Assembly (NCBI GenBank): GCA_963752605.1 | Contig: CAVVYW010000006.1 | Span: 496,001-560,000, forward strand | Reading direction: 5' to 3' | DNA from: CAVVYW01 sp963752605 | GTDB lineage: Bacteria; Actinomycetota; Thermoleophilia; Solirubrobacterales; 70-9 | Length of the DNA stretch: 64,000 nucleotides | Shown: positions 44,304 to 53,997 of the stretch, piece after piece | How the letters are laid out: the number at the start of each line of letters is the position of its first letter | Numbering within the stretch: position 1 is the first letter of the stretch | Program-made: the position numbers and the translations under genes | Notes under the pieces: model-generated | What the model saw: only the letters and a program-made list of their open reading frames with translations | What the model was told of the DNA's origin: nothing | Databases searched by the model: none

Positions 44304-44927
44304 TCAGAGATGCTCCTCGATCTCCGTCAGGGAGGAGATGTCGCCGCCGCCGTCGCGCGCGATCAGCAGTACTCGGATGCCCGCCGCCTGGGCCCCGGCG
44401 CGGTCCTCCTCGGCGGTGTCCCCGATGTGAAGGGCCTCCGACGCCTCACACCCGGCGAGCTCGAGGGCCGGCCGGAAGATCGCGGGATCGGGCTTGCGGG
44501 CACCCGCCTCCGCGGAGGACACCGCGCCGTCGATCAGCTCTGAGAGCCCGCAGCGCTCCAGCACATCGCCGAGCGAGCAGTCCCAGTTGGAGACGACGAC
44601 CACCGGCAGGCCGCGTTCGCGCAGGGCCCGAAGGGCGGGCACCGCGTCCGGATAGAGCCCGAACCGGACCGCGTCCACCAGCTCCTCCGCGGTCACCGTC
44701 GCGCCCAGCTCTCGCGAGAGGAACTCCGCGCAGCGGCGGCGCAAATCGGCCAGTGACTCCGGATCCGAGCCCTCGTGCGCGTGCTGCTTGTAGTACTCCA
44801 TCTCCGCGCGCACGGCGGCGACCAGGCGCTCCTCGCTCACCTCGGGAACCCGCTCGCGCAGGAACACCCACGGGGGCTCCAGCTCGACCAGCGTGCCGAG
44901 CGCGTCGAGGAAGACCGCGCGGGTCAT
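44304..44927 (-). CDS. HAD-superfamily hydrolase
   Basis: A 207-residue phosphatase-like HAD enzyme. Motif I is FLDALGTLVELEPP (Asp-x-x-Gly; the second Asp of the usual DxD is Leu-Gly here), motif II is VVVVSNWDCS, motif III is KPDPAIFRPAL with the Lys, and motif IV is HIGDTAEEDRAGAQAAG. The missing second Asp in motif I suggests a dehalogenase-like or altered phosphatase activity. ATG 44927 is chosen. It diverges from the mscS-like gene by 46 bp. Confidence 0.85.
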   Translation of the reverse strand: MTRAVFLDALGTLVELEPPWVFLRERVPEVSEERLVAAVRAEMEYYKQHAHEGSDPESLADLRRRCAEFLSRELGATVTAEELVDAVRFGLYPDAVPALRALRERGLPVVVVSNWDCSLGDVLERCGLSELIDGAVSSAEAGARKPDPAIFRPALELAGCEASEALHIGDTAEEDRAGAQAAGIRVLLIARDGGGDISSLTEIEEHL

Positions 44928-44973
44928 CCGGTGCAATTCGCTTGGGTCATCCGGGGAATACTCCCCCACCGGG

Positions 44974-45747
44974 ATGGACCAATCCTTCTGGCAAAGCCAC
45001 GGCGACGAGGTCTCCGCCGCGATCACGCTGGCGGTCGCGGTTGCGATCGCGATCCTCGTCGACCGCTTCCTGCTCGGCCGCGCCGAGCGCGCCACGCAGC
45101 AACTGGAGACGGCCCAGTTCTCACGCGAGGCACGCACCCGACTGCGGCTGATTCGCCGGCTGGTCTTCGTCGTGATCATCCTGATCGGGGTGGCGCTGGC
45201 CCTCAGCCAGTTCACCTCGATCAAGCGCTTCGCCACGGGGGTCCTGGCCTCGACCGCGGTCCTGGGGATCATCATCGGCTTCGCGGGCCGCCAGGTGATC
45301 GCCAACCTGGTCAGCGGCGTGATGATGGCGATCACCCAGCCGATCAGGATCGGGGACCTGGTCTCGATCGGCGAGGAGGTACACGGCCGGGTCGTGGACA
45401 TCGCCCTGACCTACACCTCGATCGACAGCGGCGATGGGCGGCTGACCGTCGTGCCCAACGAGAAGGTGACCACGGACGTGGTGGTGAACCAGTCGGCCGG
45501 CAACCCGCAGGCGCCCGCGAGAGCGGAGGTCTGGTTACCGCCCGGCGCCGACCTCGAGTCGGCGCGCGCGGCGCTGGAGGGGACGGAGGTGACCTCCGTT
45601 CGCCTTGCCGAGCTGACCCCCGAGGGAGCGAGGCTGGAGCTGAAGGCGGCGATGGAGAAGGGTGGGGACCGCGAGGTGCGCGAGGCCGAGCTGCGCGAGC
45701 ACGCGCAGGGCGCGCTGCGCGCCGCAGGCGCCCTTCGCAGCGAGTGA
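44974..45747 (+). CDS. MscS-family mechanosensitive channel
   Basis: A 257-residue small-conductance channel protein. It has two N-terminal helices, then the pore-lining TM3 with VLASTAVLGIIIGFAGRQVIANLVSGVMMAITQPIRIGDLVSIG, the MscS signature. The beta domain follows (VHGRVVDIALTYTSIDSGDGRLTVVPNEKV). It protects against hypo-osmotic shock. ATG 44974 is the chosen start. Confidence 0.92.
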   Translation: MDQSFWQSHGDEVSAAITLAVAVAIAILVDRFLLGRAERATQQLETAQFSREARTRLRLIRRLVFVVIILIGVALALSQFTSIKRFATGVLASTAVLGIIIGFAGRQVIANLVSGVMMAITQPIRIGDLVSIGEEVHGRVVDIALTYTSIDSGDGRLTVVPNEKVTTDVVVNQSAGNPQAPARAEVWLPPGADLESARAALEGTEVTSVRLAELTPEGARLELKAAMEKGGDREVREAELREHAQGALRAAGALRSE

Positions 45748-45805
45748 TCCAGGCCCCCCTTGAACCCGCACCTCGTCTTTAGTTGCCCGTTTACCCTTTG
45801 ACGCC

Positions 45806-48001
45806 ATGAGCGCCCGATCCCGCCGGCGGCACCGCCGCACGAGCCGAAAGAGGAACCCGTTCCTGCTCGCCCTCGTGATCCTGGGGTCGGTCGTCTCGCT
45901 CGTGGTGATGAGCTTCGGGCTCTGGGTGCTGAGCGTCGCCGCCGAGGCGCCTCCGATCGAGCAGCTGCAGCCGGTGGACGAGGGGAGCAACTCGATCATC
46001 TACGCCGCCGACGGCTCTCGCCTCGGCTACATCCAGTCGGACGAGGCCCGGACCCCGGTGCCGATCGACTCGATACCCGAGGACCTCCAGCACGCGACGG
46101 TGGCGATCGAGGACGAGCGCTTCTACGACCACAACGGCGTGGATCTCGAGGGAGTCGCCCGAGCGGCGTTCGAGAACATCGAGGCCGGAGAGGTCAAGCA
46201 GGGCGGCTCGACGATCACGATGCAGCTCGCCCGGAACCTCTACATCGACGACCCCGAGCGCGACCTCGAGCGCAAGATCAAGGAGGCGAAGCTCGCCGAG
46301 GAGCTGGAGGATGCGCATTCCAAGGAGTGGATCCTCGAGGAGTACCTCAACTCCGCGTCATACGGGACCGTGAACGGCCGCACCGCCGTCGGGGTCGAGG
46401 CCGCCTCCCAGATCTACTTCTCCAAGCCCGCCATGGAGCTGGACCTGGCCGAGTCAGCGATCCTGGCCGGCCTGCCGCAGTCCCCGTCGCAGTACAACCC
46501 GCTCCAGAACCCCCGGTCGGCGCTCGACCGGCGCAACGAGGTCCTCGACGAGATGGCGAAGCAGGACTACATCTCCGAAGAGGAGGCCGATGACGCGAAG
46601 GCCGAGCCGATCGGCCTCGACCCGGGCAACCGCTACAGCCGGATCCGGGAGCCCTACTTCTTCGACTTCGTCGAGCAGCAGCTGATCGAGAAGTACGGCG
46701 TCAACACAGTTCGCCAGGGAGGGCTCAAGGTCCACACAACCGTCATCCCCGAGCTCCAGGAGGCGGGGCGGGCGGCGATCGAGGGCCAGCTCCCCTACTC
46801 GACCGACCCCTCGGCGGCAGTCGTCTCGATCGATCCGAGGACCGGCTACGTGAAGGCGATGGCGTCGAGCGGCCAGTACTCCGACGCACAGTTCAACCTC
46901 GCCGCGCAGGGGCACCGGCAGCCAGGCTCGGCGTTCAAGACCTTCGCCCTGACGACGGCGGTCAAGCGCGGGATCGACCCGGACTCGACCTACTACACCT
47001 CCAAGCCGCTCAACCTCGATTTGCCGGAGTGGGGGCACTGGGAGGTCGTCACCTACGGCGAGAGCTACGCGGGGACGATCTCGCTGGCCGACGCGACCGT
47101 GGCCTCCGACAACACCGTCTTCGCCCAGCTCGCCCTCGATCTCGGCCCGGAGTCGGTCGCCGAGACGGCACACGAGATGGGGATCGAGACCGAGCTCGAC
47201 GGGATCCCGGCCGAGACCCTGGGCGGCCTGCGCCTCGGTGTCTCGCCGCTGGAGATGGCGAACGCCTACGCGACACTCGCCTCCGGCGGCATGCGCAACA
47301 AGCCGATCGCGATCCGCAAGGTGGTCTTCGCGGACGGGACCACCGACGACATCGGCGAGCCGGAGCGGAAGCGGGTCTTCGAGGACGGCGTCGCCCACGC
47401 GGTGACCACGATCCTTCAGGACAACGTCGACGGCGGCACCGGCACGGCCGCGCAGCCCTCGACCTGCAGCCACGTCGCCGGCAAGACGGGCACCACCGAC
47501 GACTTCAACGACGCGATGTTCATCGGCTACACGCCGAATCTCTCGACCGCGGTTTGGGTCGGCTATCCGGACGCGCTTCAGTCGATGTCCTCGGTCCACG
47601 GGATCAGTGTCGCGGGCGGAACCTTCCCGGCGCAGATCTGGCACGACTACAGCGAGTTCGCGCTGCGGAACGGCTGTCCCGCCTTCCCCGAGCCGCGGAA
47701 CCCGATGGAGTGGATCTCCTTCCACGGCCAGTACACCTCGGACAGCAGCTCGAGCTCCTGCGACTACGGCGAGGTGACCGGCAGCGGCTCGAGCGAGGGC
47801 TCCTACGCCTGCGGGTCGTCGTATGAGCCGAGCACCCCGGAGGAGGACACCTCCAGGGACGACGACGCCTACGCGCCGGGTCGCGGCCAGAAGCCTTCGC
47901 CGTCGCCCAAGCCGACGCCGAAGCCGACGCCCCCGCCCGCGCCTCCGCCGCCGGCACCGCCGGCCCCGCCGGCCCCGCCGAGCGGCGGCGTGACCCCCTG
48001 A
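45806..48001 (+). CDS. bifunctional penicillin-binding protein 1A family
   Basis: A 731-residue peptidoglycan polymerase. It has a basic cytoplasmic start (ARSRRRHRRTSRKRN) and one TM anchor (LALVILGSVVSLVVMSFGLWVL). A GT51 transglycosylase domain follows (VAIEDERFYDHNGVD with catalytic Glu about 102, then GGSTITMQLARNLY). The transpeptidase has Ser375 (PGSAFKTF), SDNTVF and Lys560 (GKTGTTDDF). The C-terminal 75 residues are Ser- then Pro-rich (KPTPPPAPPPPAPPAPP), a likely wall-spanning tail. Confidence 0.95.
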   Translation: MSARSRRRHRRTSRKRNPFLLALVILGSVVSLVVMSFGLWVLSVAAEAPPIEQLQPVDEGSNSIIYAADGSRLGYIQSDEARTPVPIDSIPEDLQHATVAIEDERFYDHNGVDLEGVARAAFENIEAGEVKQGGSTITMQLARNLYIDDPERDLERKIKEAKLAEELEDAHSKEWILEEYLNSASYGTVNGRTAVGVEAASQIYFSKPAMELDLAESAILAGLPQSPSQYNPLQNPRSALDRRNEVLDEMAKQDYISEEEADDAKAEPIGLDPGNRYSRIREPYFFDFVEQQLIEKYGVNTVRQGGLKVHTTVIPELQEAGRAAIEGQLPYSTDPSAAVVSIDPRTGYVKAMASSGQYSDAQFNLAAQGHRQPGSAFKTFALTTAVKRGIDPDSTYYTSKPLNLDLPEWGHWEVVTYGESYAGTISLADATVASDNTVFAQLALDLGPESVAETAHEMGIETELDGIPAETLGGLRLGVSPLEMANAYATLASGGMRNKPIAIRKVVFADGTTDDIGEPERKRVFEDGVAHAVTTILQDNVDGGTGTAAQPSTCSHVAGKTGTTDDFNDAMFIGYTPNLSTAVWVGYPDALQSMSSVHGISVAGGTFPAQIWHDYSEFALRNGCPAFPEPRNPMEWISFHGQYTSDSSSSSCDYGEVTGSGSSEGSYACGSSYEPSTPEEDTSRDDDAYAPGRGQKPSPSPKPTPKPTPPPAPPPPAPPAPPAPPSGGVTP

Positions 48002-48072
48002 GCGAACTCCGGCGCCCCGCGCGCGCCCCAGTCGGCGCAGCCGCGCTCGCGGCGCTCGTCGCCCTCTCCCTC

Positions 48073-49260
48073 GTGATGGCGGCCGCCGGGACCGACGTGG
48101 TCCCCGGGGCGGACAACGGCGACCCGGCCTGGCTCCGCGGCCTCTTCGGCGAGGGCCTGGGGGTCGGCGGCGACTCCTACCTCTGGCTCGAGCGGGGAGC
48201 CCTGCTCCTCTACGTCGCGGTGCTCGTCTGTGCCTCGGCGCTCGCGCCGAGGCTGCTGTGGGCCGCCGCAATCGCGGCGGTCCTCGCCTTCACCCTGGCC
48301 CCACCCCTCCTCTCACTCGACGTCTTCAGCTACGCCTCATACGCCCGGCTGGAGGCGCTCGGTGACCTCAACCCCTACGAGCACCCGCCGTCGGCCGTTC
48401 CGGGCGACGAGGCCGTTGGGTTCGTCCGCGACTTCAGGGACACCACCAGCCCGTACGGGCCGCTGTTCACGCTCGGCTCAGAGCCCCTCGCCCACGTCGG
48501 CCTGCCCGGCTTCGTCTGGACGATCAAGGCGCTCACCGGCCTCGCCGTGCTCGCCACGGCCTGGATCGCCGCCCGCCTGGCGACCGTGCGCGGCCTCGAC
48601 CCGCGGCCCGCCGCCGCTCTGGTGGCGCTCAACCCGCTGGTCCTCGTCCATGTGGTCGGGGGCGCGCACAACGACTCGCTGATGGCGCTGCTGATGATCG
48701 CCTCGGTCGCCGGGGTCGTCGCCGGCCGCGAGGCGCTCGGCGGCCTGGGCCTGGTGGCCGCCGCGGGGATCAAGATCGCCGGCGCGATGACCGTCCCGTT
48801 CGCGCTGATCGAGGGGATCCGCCGCCCCCGGATCGTCGCCGGGATCGCTGCGGGGATCGCCTTCGGTGTGACCCTGGCCCTGCTCGCCTACGGGAGCGCC
48901 GTCGAGTCGGCTCTCTCGGTCGCCACGACCAATCAGGACCTCGCCTCCCGGGCGAGCCTTCCCAGCACGATCTCCGACGCGTTCGGGATCGGCCTCGACC
49001 CGGTCCGGGCCGTGGCCCTCGGCCTGTACGCCGTGCTGGTCGCGGGACTGCTCGTCTGGACGGCACGCGGCGGTGACTGGATCCGCGCCGCCGGCTGGGC
49101 CGCGCTCGGCCTGCTGCTGGCCACGAGCTATCTCACCCCCTGGTACGTGATCTGGGTCCTGCCGCTGGCTGCGGTCGCCCGCGACCGCACGCTGGTCGCA
49201 GCGTCGGTCCTGGTGACCGTCTTCCTGCTTCGCCACCAGGTGCCGGGCCTCGGCGGCTAA
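48073..49260 (+). CDS. GT87/DUF2029-like membrane glycosyltransferase
   Basis: A 395-residue protein with 10 or so TM helices and conserved polar loops: SLDVFSYASYARLEALGDLNPYEHPPS near the N-terminus, TTSPYGPLFTLG, and ALNPLVLVHVVGGAHNDSLMALLM. These match the polyprenol-phosphate mannose-using GT87 and related GT-C groups. Coding continues upstream of GTG 48073 (LSELRRPARAPVGAAALAALVALS) to the PBP stop without a standard start, so the N-terminus is uncertain. It is followed 5 bp later by a second GT-C-like gene. Confidence 0.72.
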   Translation: MMAAAGTDVVPGADNGDPAWLRGLFGEGLGVGGDSYLWLERGALLLYVAVLVCASALAPRLLWAAAIAAVLAFTLAPPLLSLDVFSYASYARLEALGDLNPYEHPPSAVPGDEAVGFVRDFRDTTSPYGPLFTLGSEPLAHVGLPGFVWTIKALTGLAVLATAWIAARLATVRGLDPRPAAALVALNPLVLVHVVGGAHNDSLMALLMIASVAGVVAGREALGGLGLVAAAGIKIAGAMTVPFALIEGIRRPRIVAGIAAGIAFGVTLALLAYGSAVESALSVATTNQDLASRASLPSTISDAFGIGLDPVRAVALGLYAVLVAGLLVWTARGGDWIRAAGWAALGLLLATSYLTPWYVIWVLPLAAVARDRTLVAASVLVTVFLLRHQVPGLGG

Positions 49261-49265
49261 CGGCC

Positions 49266-50501
49266 GTGAGCACACGGGCGAAAGCGCTCACGGCCGTCTG
49301 CGTCTGCGCCCTGCACCTGGCGCTGCTGGTCGGAGAGCTGGACGGCTGGTCCTCGGTGCTCGAGCTCGACTTCGGCCCTGAGGCCGAGGCGATCGAGTCC
49401 GGGGAGAAGCCCTACCGCGACCAGGATCTCGAATACCCGCCCCTCTCCATCCCGGTGATCGTCGCGCCCGCCCTGTTCACCGAGGACGTCGGGGACTACC
49501 AGCGGGCGTTCGAGTGGGAGATGATCGGCTTCGACCTCGCAATCGTCGCGCTGCTCTCGTTCGGGCTCGGCTCGGACCGCCGCCGGGTCTGGGGCGCCCT
49601 CGCGACGTACACGGCAGGGATCGTGGCGCTGTCGGGGGTGGTGCTGGACGAGTCGGTGATCGACGCGGTGCCGCTCGCGCTCGCCCGCTTCGACCTCGTC
49701 CCTGCCCTCCTCGTGCTGGCGGCGGCGCTCGCCCGCGAGGGCGGGCGCTCGGCGACGTGGTCCGCGCTGCTGTCGGTGGGCGCCGCCGTGAAGGCGTTCC
49801 CCCTGCTGCTCTATCCGGCGCTGCTCCGCGGCGAGCCCCACCCGGCGCGGGTCGCGGCCGGTGCCGCCGTTCCGCTGGTCGCGGCGGCCGCGATCGTGCT
49901 CGCGTTCGGCGACGGGTTCGGCTCGGCGATCAGCTACCACGCCGAGCGATCGCTGCAGGTGGAGACGGTGGCGGCGACGCCTTTCGAGATCGCGCACCTG
50001 CTCGGCGCCGGCGCCTCCAGCGAGTTCGGCGCCGGGAGCTTCAACCTGGTCGCCTCCGGCGCCGACGCCGCCCGGGCGCTCTCGATCGCGCTGATGGTGA
50101 CGGGGTTCGCGCTGGTCCTCTGGGCGGGGTGGCGCCGTCCGGAGCGGCCCGGGGGACACCTCGAGCTGGCGACGGCAGTGCTGGCGGTGGTCGTGGTCTT
50201 CTCGCCGGTGCTCTCGCCCCAGTTCCTGCTCTGGCTCCTGCCGATCTCCGCCGCGGCCTATGGGCTCGGCCGCGAGAACCTGGTCCTCCTCGGCGCGCTC
50301 GTCCTTACCCAGCTCAGCCTGCAGTACTACGCGCAGGCGATCGACGGCCTGCAGGCCGAGTTCGTCTGGAGGATCGCTGCGCGCAACCTCGCGCTGCTCG
50401 CCTACGCGTTCCTGGTCTGTGCCCCGATCGTCCGCGAGGGATTCGCGAAGCCTCGGTCGGGCCCTAGCCTTCGACCATGGCCAGAGGCGAGTTCGACTTG
50501 A
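49266..50501 (+). CDS. second GT87-like membrane glycosyltransferase
   Basis: A 411-residue multi-TM protein. Its loop GEKPYRDQDLEYPPLSIPVIV matches the D(L/V)EYPP(L/G) motif seen in DUF2029/GT87 mannosyltransferases. LALARFDLVPALLVLAAALA and VKAFPLLLYPALL follow, with a C-terminal FSPVLSPQFLLWLLP segment. It forms a pair with the preceding gene and its 3' end overlaps thiL by 25 bp. A role in lipoglycan or exopolysaccharide assembly is likely (inference). Confidence 0.75.
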   Translation: MSTRAKALTAVCVCALHLALLVGELDGWSSVLELDFGPEAEAIESGEKPYRDQDLEYPPLSIPVIVAPALFTEDVGDYQRAFEWEMIGFDLAIVALLSFGLGSDRRRVWGALATYTAGIVALSGVVLDESVIDAVPLALARFDLVPALLVLAAALAREGGRSATWSALLSVGAAVKAFPLLLYPALLRGEPHPARVAAGAAVPLVAAAAIVLAFGDGFGSAISYHAERSLQVETVAATPFEIAHLLGAGASSEFGAGSFNLVASGADAARALSIALMVTGFALVLWAGWRRPERPGGHLELATAVLAVVVVFSPVLSPQFLLWLLPISAAAYGLGRENLVLLGALVLTQLSLQYYAQAIDGLQAEFVWRIAARNLALLAYAFLVCAPIVREGFAKPRSGPSLRPWPEASST

Positions 50502-51510
50502 TCGAGGCGATCAGGCAGCGGCTGCCGTCCGGCGGCGAGAGCCTTCGGGTCGGCAGCGGCGACGACGCCGCCGTGGTCGAGGACCGCGGCGCCGCGAGCG
50601 CGATCACGGTGGACGCGATGATCGAGGGGGTCCACTTCACCCTGCCGGCGTTCAGCCCGGAGGCCGTGGGGAAAAAGGCGATGGCGATGGGTCTCTCCGA
50701 CCTCGCCGCGATGGGAGCGGTGCCGGGCGAGGTCTACGTGACCGTGGGCGCCCCCGCCGAGACCCCCGACGAGCAGCTGCTCGCGCTGGCGGACGGGATC
50801 GCCGAGGCCGCCTCGCGCGACGGGGTCGCGGTCGCGGGCGGGGACCTCGTCTCCTCACCCGTCCTGGTCCTCTCGCTGACCGCGATCGGCTACGAGGCGC
50901 AGGGGGTGCCGCTGCTCACCCGGCGCGGCGCCTCGCCCGGCGACGTCATCGCCGTCACCGGGGAGCTGGGGGGAGCGGCCGCTGGGCTGGCCCTGCTGGG
51001 GGACGGCTCGGCCCGCGAGCTTTCGAGCGAGCTGCGCGAGTCGCTCCTCGCCCGCCAGCTCGATCCCAGGCCGCGACTGGACGAGGGTCGCGCCCTCGCC
51101 GCCTCCGGCGCCACGGCGATGATCGACCTCAGCGACGGCCTGGGCGGCGACGCCTTGCATCTCGCCCAGGCGAGCGGCTGCCGCCTCGAGATCGAGCTGG
51201 CGCGCCTGCCGGTGGCGCGAGGGACGTCGCCGATGTCGCGGGGGGCGAGCGAGAGGCGCTCGAGCTGGCGGCCTCCGGCGGCGAGGACTTCGAGCTGCTC
51301 GCGACCCTCCCGCCAGGGCGGCTCGACGAAGCGCGGGAGAGGGTCTCGGCGGCGGGCTCCGACTTGGCCGGGATCGGCTACGTGAGCGAGGGGGAGGGCG
51401 TCACCCTCAGCCTCCCGGACGGCGGCGAGCTCGAGCCGGCCGGCTTCGACCACAGGCGGGAGTCCTCCTCCTCGGGGCGAGGCTCCTCGGGCTCAGGCTC
51501 CTCGCGCTGA
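50477..51510 (+). CDS. thiL: thiamine-monophosphate kinase, one frame break
   Basis: ThiL phosphorylates thiamine monophosphate to thiamine diphosphate. It has ARGEFDLIEAIRQRLP, SGDDAAVVE, the VDAMIEGVHFTL metal site, KKAMAMGLSDLAAMGA and ATAMIDLSDGLGGDALHLA. A frame break near 51,225 separates LARLPVA from DVAGGEREALELAASGGEDFELLATLPP, which continues to TGA 51510; joined it is about 345 residues. The last 20 residues (SSSSGRGSSGSGSSR) look like read-through into low-complexity DNA and overlap the neighbouring minus-strand gene by 18 bp. Confidence 0.85.
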
Positions 51511-53265
51511 GGCTCGTCGGGCTGCAGGCTCGTCGGGAGGAGGCGCGGGCGCCGCCTCGGCCTCGGAGGCCTCCAGCCGCATCGCCGGCGCGGGCGGCCG
51601 CGGCCCGGGCCCGGCCACCGCGACCAGCGACACGCCGACCCCCGCCAGGACGCAGCCGAGCAGCGCCAGGGTGCCACCGAGCTGACCGCCGGTGAGCATC
51701 AGCAGGAGATCCGTCCAGACCCCGAGGCCCGCGTCGGACCGCCCGGCCAGGTCGCCCACCGCCGCCAGGGGCGGCAGCAGGCCGGCCAGCACCAGCCCGG
51801 CCGTCGCGAGCCGGCCCGTAGCGACACGGGCGGCGGCCAGCACCCAGAGCTGGAGCCCGAGGGCGACCAGCACCGCCAGGTACGGGTTGCCGAGCAGGAT
51901 CCCGAAGGTGGCGAGGGCGCCGAGCAGAAGCGCCGCCGCGCTGGCGGTCGCAGCCGCGCGCGGCGGCGGTGGAGCCAGCGGCCGCAGGAAGAAGGCGAAC
52001 CCGGCGTAGGCGGCGATCGCGAGCACGACCGAGATCACCCCTCCCGCGCCGAGCCCTTCCAGCCTCGGGTCGAAGGGGAACTCCGGGCTCGGCAGCAGCC
52101 CGACCAGCGCGGTCAGGTAGACGACCGCGAGCGCCGCCAGAAACGGCAGCACCCTGACCAAGGTCCAGAGCAGCCCGCGGGCGGCCTCCCCCGGGCTGCG
52201 TGCGGAGGACGCAAGGCCGGCGCCGGCCGTAACCGCCACCGGGACCATCAGCGCGAGCGCCAGCACCCCGATGGTCCAGCCGGGCAGGAGGTTGCCGGCG
52301 AGGCCGATGTAGGCGCCGGGGCCGTGCTCTATCCCCTCGTCTGAAGCATCTAGAGCGAGCATCAGAGAAAGGGCCGCGCTGCCGAAGTTGTCGAGGCTCT
52401 CGGCGTCGACAGCATTCAGCGAGTCGTCGCCGCTGCTCGGGGGCAGCTCCCCGGAGGAGCTGATCCGAAGGGCGTCGAGGCCGGCGCGGATCAGCGGTCC
52501 CTGCGAGCCGAGTCCCGAGGGGATCGCGAGCCGGTAGAGGTCGTCAAGCGGTCCCTCGTCCCCGGCTGGGGTCCCGGTCTCCTTGGACACGTTCGCGATC
52601 GCCGTCTCGGTGAGCTGGCTCGCGGTGCTCTGCGGCCCGGTGGACCAGGGGACCACCAGCGGCGGCGACGGGTCAGCCGCGGCCGGCTGGCTCAGCACGA
52701 TCGCGCCGTCGAGGAGCTCCGCGTCGCTGTAGGCGCGAGCGAACCGCCGGGCCCCCAGGGCGCCGATGCTGTCGCCGTCGGTGGAGACGAAGACCAGCGT
52801 CTTGCGATGGGTCGAGCCAGAGAACCCCGCGGCGGCCTCGAGCATCGCGGCGGTCGAGGCGATGCTCGTGGCCGCCCCCGTGCCGGTGGCGGCGTCGCGG
52901 CCCGCGATCAGCGCCACCTGCCGCTCGGACTGCCCGGGGAGGATCAGGATCAAGTTCCGCAGCTCGACGTCCTCACCCTCGAAGCTGGCGTCGAAGCGCT
53001 GCTCGGCGACGGTGGCCCCCTCGATCGAGGCGAACCGCGACTTGACCAGCTCGGCGAGCGAGTCGTCCGCATCCGAGCCCGGCCGGGGCTCGGGGGCGGA
53101 GTTCGCGAGCTCTCTGGTCAGCTCGACGGCGGCCTCGCCGTCGAACGCGTCGGGAGGCAGGCCCGGCTGGAACGGCTGAGGCACGTCCTCCAGGGAGAAC
53201 ATGGCCAGCACCGTCGCCAGGGGCACGGCCAGCAGGGAGATTCTCCACAGGCGCAGGTCGATCAC
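51493..53265 (-). CDS. membrane protein with degenerate M28-type peptidase domain
   Basis: A 590-residue protein. An N-terminal TM anchor leads to a luminal domain (residues about 40-300) that follows the M28 aminopeptidase layout: ELANSAPEPRPGSD, VELRNLILILPG, VALIAGRDAATGTGAATSIASTAAMLEAA, LVFVSTDGDSIGALGARRFA. The zinc ligands are lost (AHYD is AGRD, the bridging Asp segment is ATSIAST, the EE pair is DS). Ten or so TM helices then fill residues 330-560, before a Pro/Ala/Glu tail. Probably non-catalytic, perhaps a GPI-transamidase-like or scaffold protein (inference). Confidence 0.75.
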   Translation of the reverse strand: MIDLRLWRISLLAVPLATVLAMFSLEDVPQPFQPGLPPDAFDGEAAVELTRELANSAPEPRPGSDADDSLAELVKSRFASIEGATVAEQRFDASFEGEDVELRNLILILPGQSERQVALIAGRDAATGTGAATSIASTAAMLEAAAGFSGSTHRKTLVFVSTDGDSIGALGARRFARAYSDAELLDGAIVLSQPAAADPSPPLVVPWSTGPQSTASQLTETAIANVSKETGTPAGDEGPLDDLYRLAIPSGLGSQGPLIRAGLDALRISSSGELPPSSGDDSLNAVDAESLDNFGSAALSLMLALDASDEGIEHGPGAYIGLAGNLLPGWTIGVLALALMVPVAVTAGAGLASSARSPGEAARGLLWTLVRVLPFLAALAVVYLTALVGLLPSPEFPFDPRLEGLGAGGVISVVLAIAAYAGFAFFLRPLAPPPPRAAATASAAALLLGALATFGILLGNPYLAVLVALGLQLWVLAAARVATGRLATAGLVLAGLLPPLAAVGDLAGRSDAGLGVWTDLLLMLTGGQLGGTLALLGCVLAGVGVSLVAVAGPGPRPPAPAMRLEASEAEAAPAPPPDEPAARRASARGA

Positions 53266-53292
53266 GCGATCACGGCCTTCTAACCTTCAAGC

Positions 53293-53997
53293 ATGGCGCG
53301 GGAACAGGCGCGGATCCTCCTCGTGGATGACGAGCAGGCCGTGCAGACGCTTCTCACCTACCCACTTCGAAAGGAAGGGTATGACGTGGTCGGCGCCATG
53401 GACGGGCAGGAGGCCCTCGACCGCTTCACAGAGCAGCGGTTCGACCTCGTGGTTCTGGACATCATGCTCCCGAAGCTCGACGGGATCGAGGTGTGCCGCC
53501 GCCTCCGAACCCGCAGCCAGGTCCCGATCATCATGCTCACCGCCAAGGGGGACGAGGTCGACAAGATCGCGGGGCTGGAGATGGGGGCCGACGACTACAT
53601 CACCAAGCCCTTCTCCGTACGGGAGTTCCGCAGCCGCGTCAAGGCCGCGTTGCGCCGCGGCAACATGTCGGGCACCGCCGGCGCCGAACCCGTCAAGGCG
53701 GGCGAGCTGGAGATCGACTTCGACCGGCGCGCCACCACGATCGCGGGCAAGCCGATCCAGCTCACCTATGTCGAGTTCGAGATCCTCGCCGCCCTCGTGT
53801 CGGCCCCGGGGCGGGTCTTCAGCCGGGAGATGCTGCTCGAGCACGTCTGGGGCGATTCGACCTACCGGGACCCCCGCACCGTGGACGTGCACATCCGCCA
53901 CCTGCGGGAGAAGCTCGAGAGCGATCCCAAGGACCCCGAGTACCTGTTCACGGTGCGCGGGGTCGGCTACCGCTTCCGGGACTCAGAGCGCGATTGA
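53293..53997 (+). CDS. OmpR/PhoB-family response regulator
   Basis: A 234-residue regulator. The receiver has ILLVDDEQAV, phospho-acceptor Asp56 in VVLDIMLPKLDG, IIMLTAKGDEVDKI and DDYITKPFSVREF. The winged-helix output is LTYVEFEILAALVSAPGRVFSREMLLEHVWG then RTVDVHIRHLREKLE and TVRGVGYRF. The stop overlaps the kinase TTG (TTGA). It probably controls envelope stress genes, given HtrA downstream (inference). Confidence 0.95.
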   Translation: MAREQARILLVDDEQAVQTLLTYPLRKEGYDVVGAMDGQEALDRFTEQRFDLVVLDIMLPKLDGIEVCRRLRTRSQVPIIMLTAKGDEVDKIAGLEMGADDYITKPFSVREFRSRVKAALRRGNMSGTAGAEPVKAGELEIDFDRRATTIAGKPIQLTYVEFEILAALVSAPGRVFSREMLLEHVWGDSTYRDPRTVDVHIRHLREKLESDPKDPEYLFTVRGVGYRFRDSERD

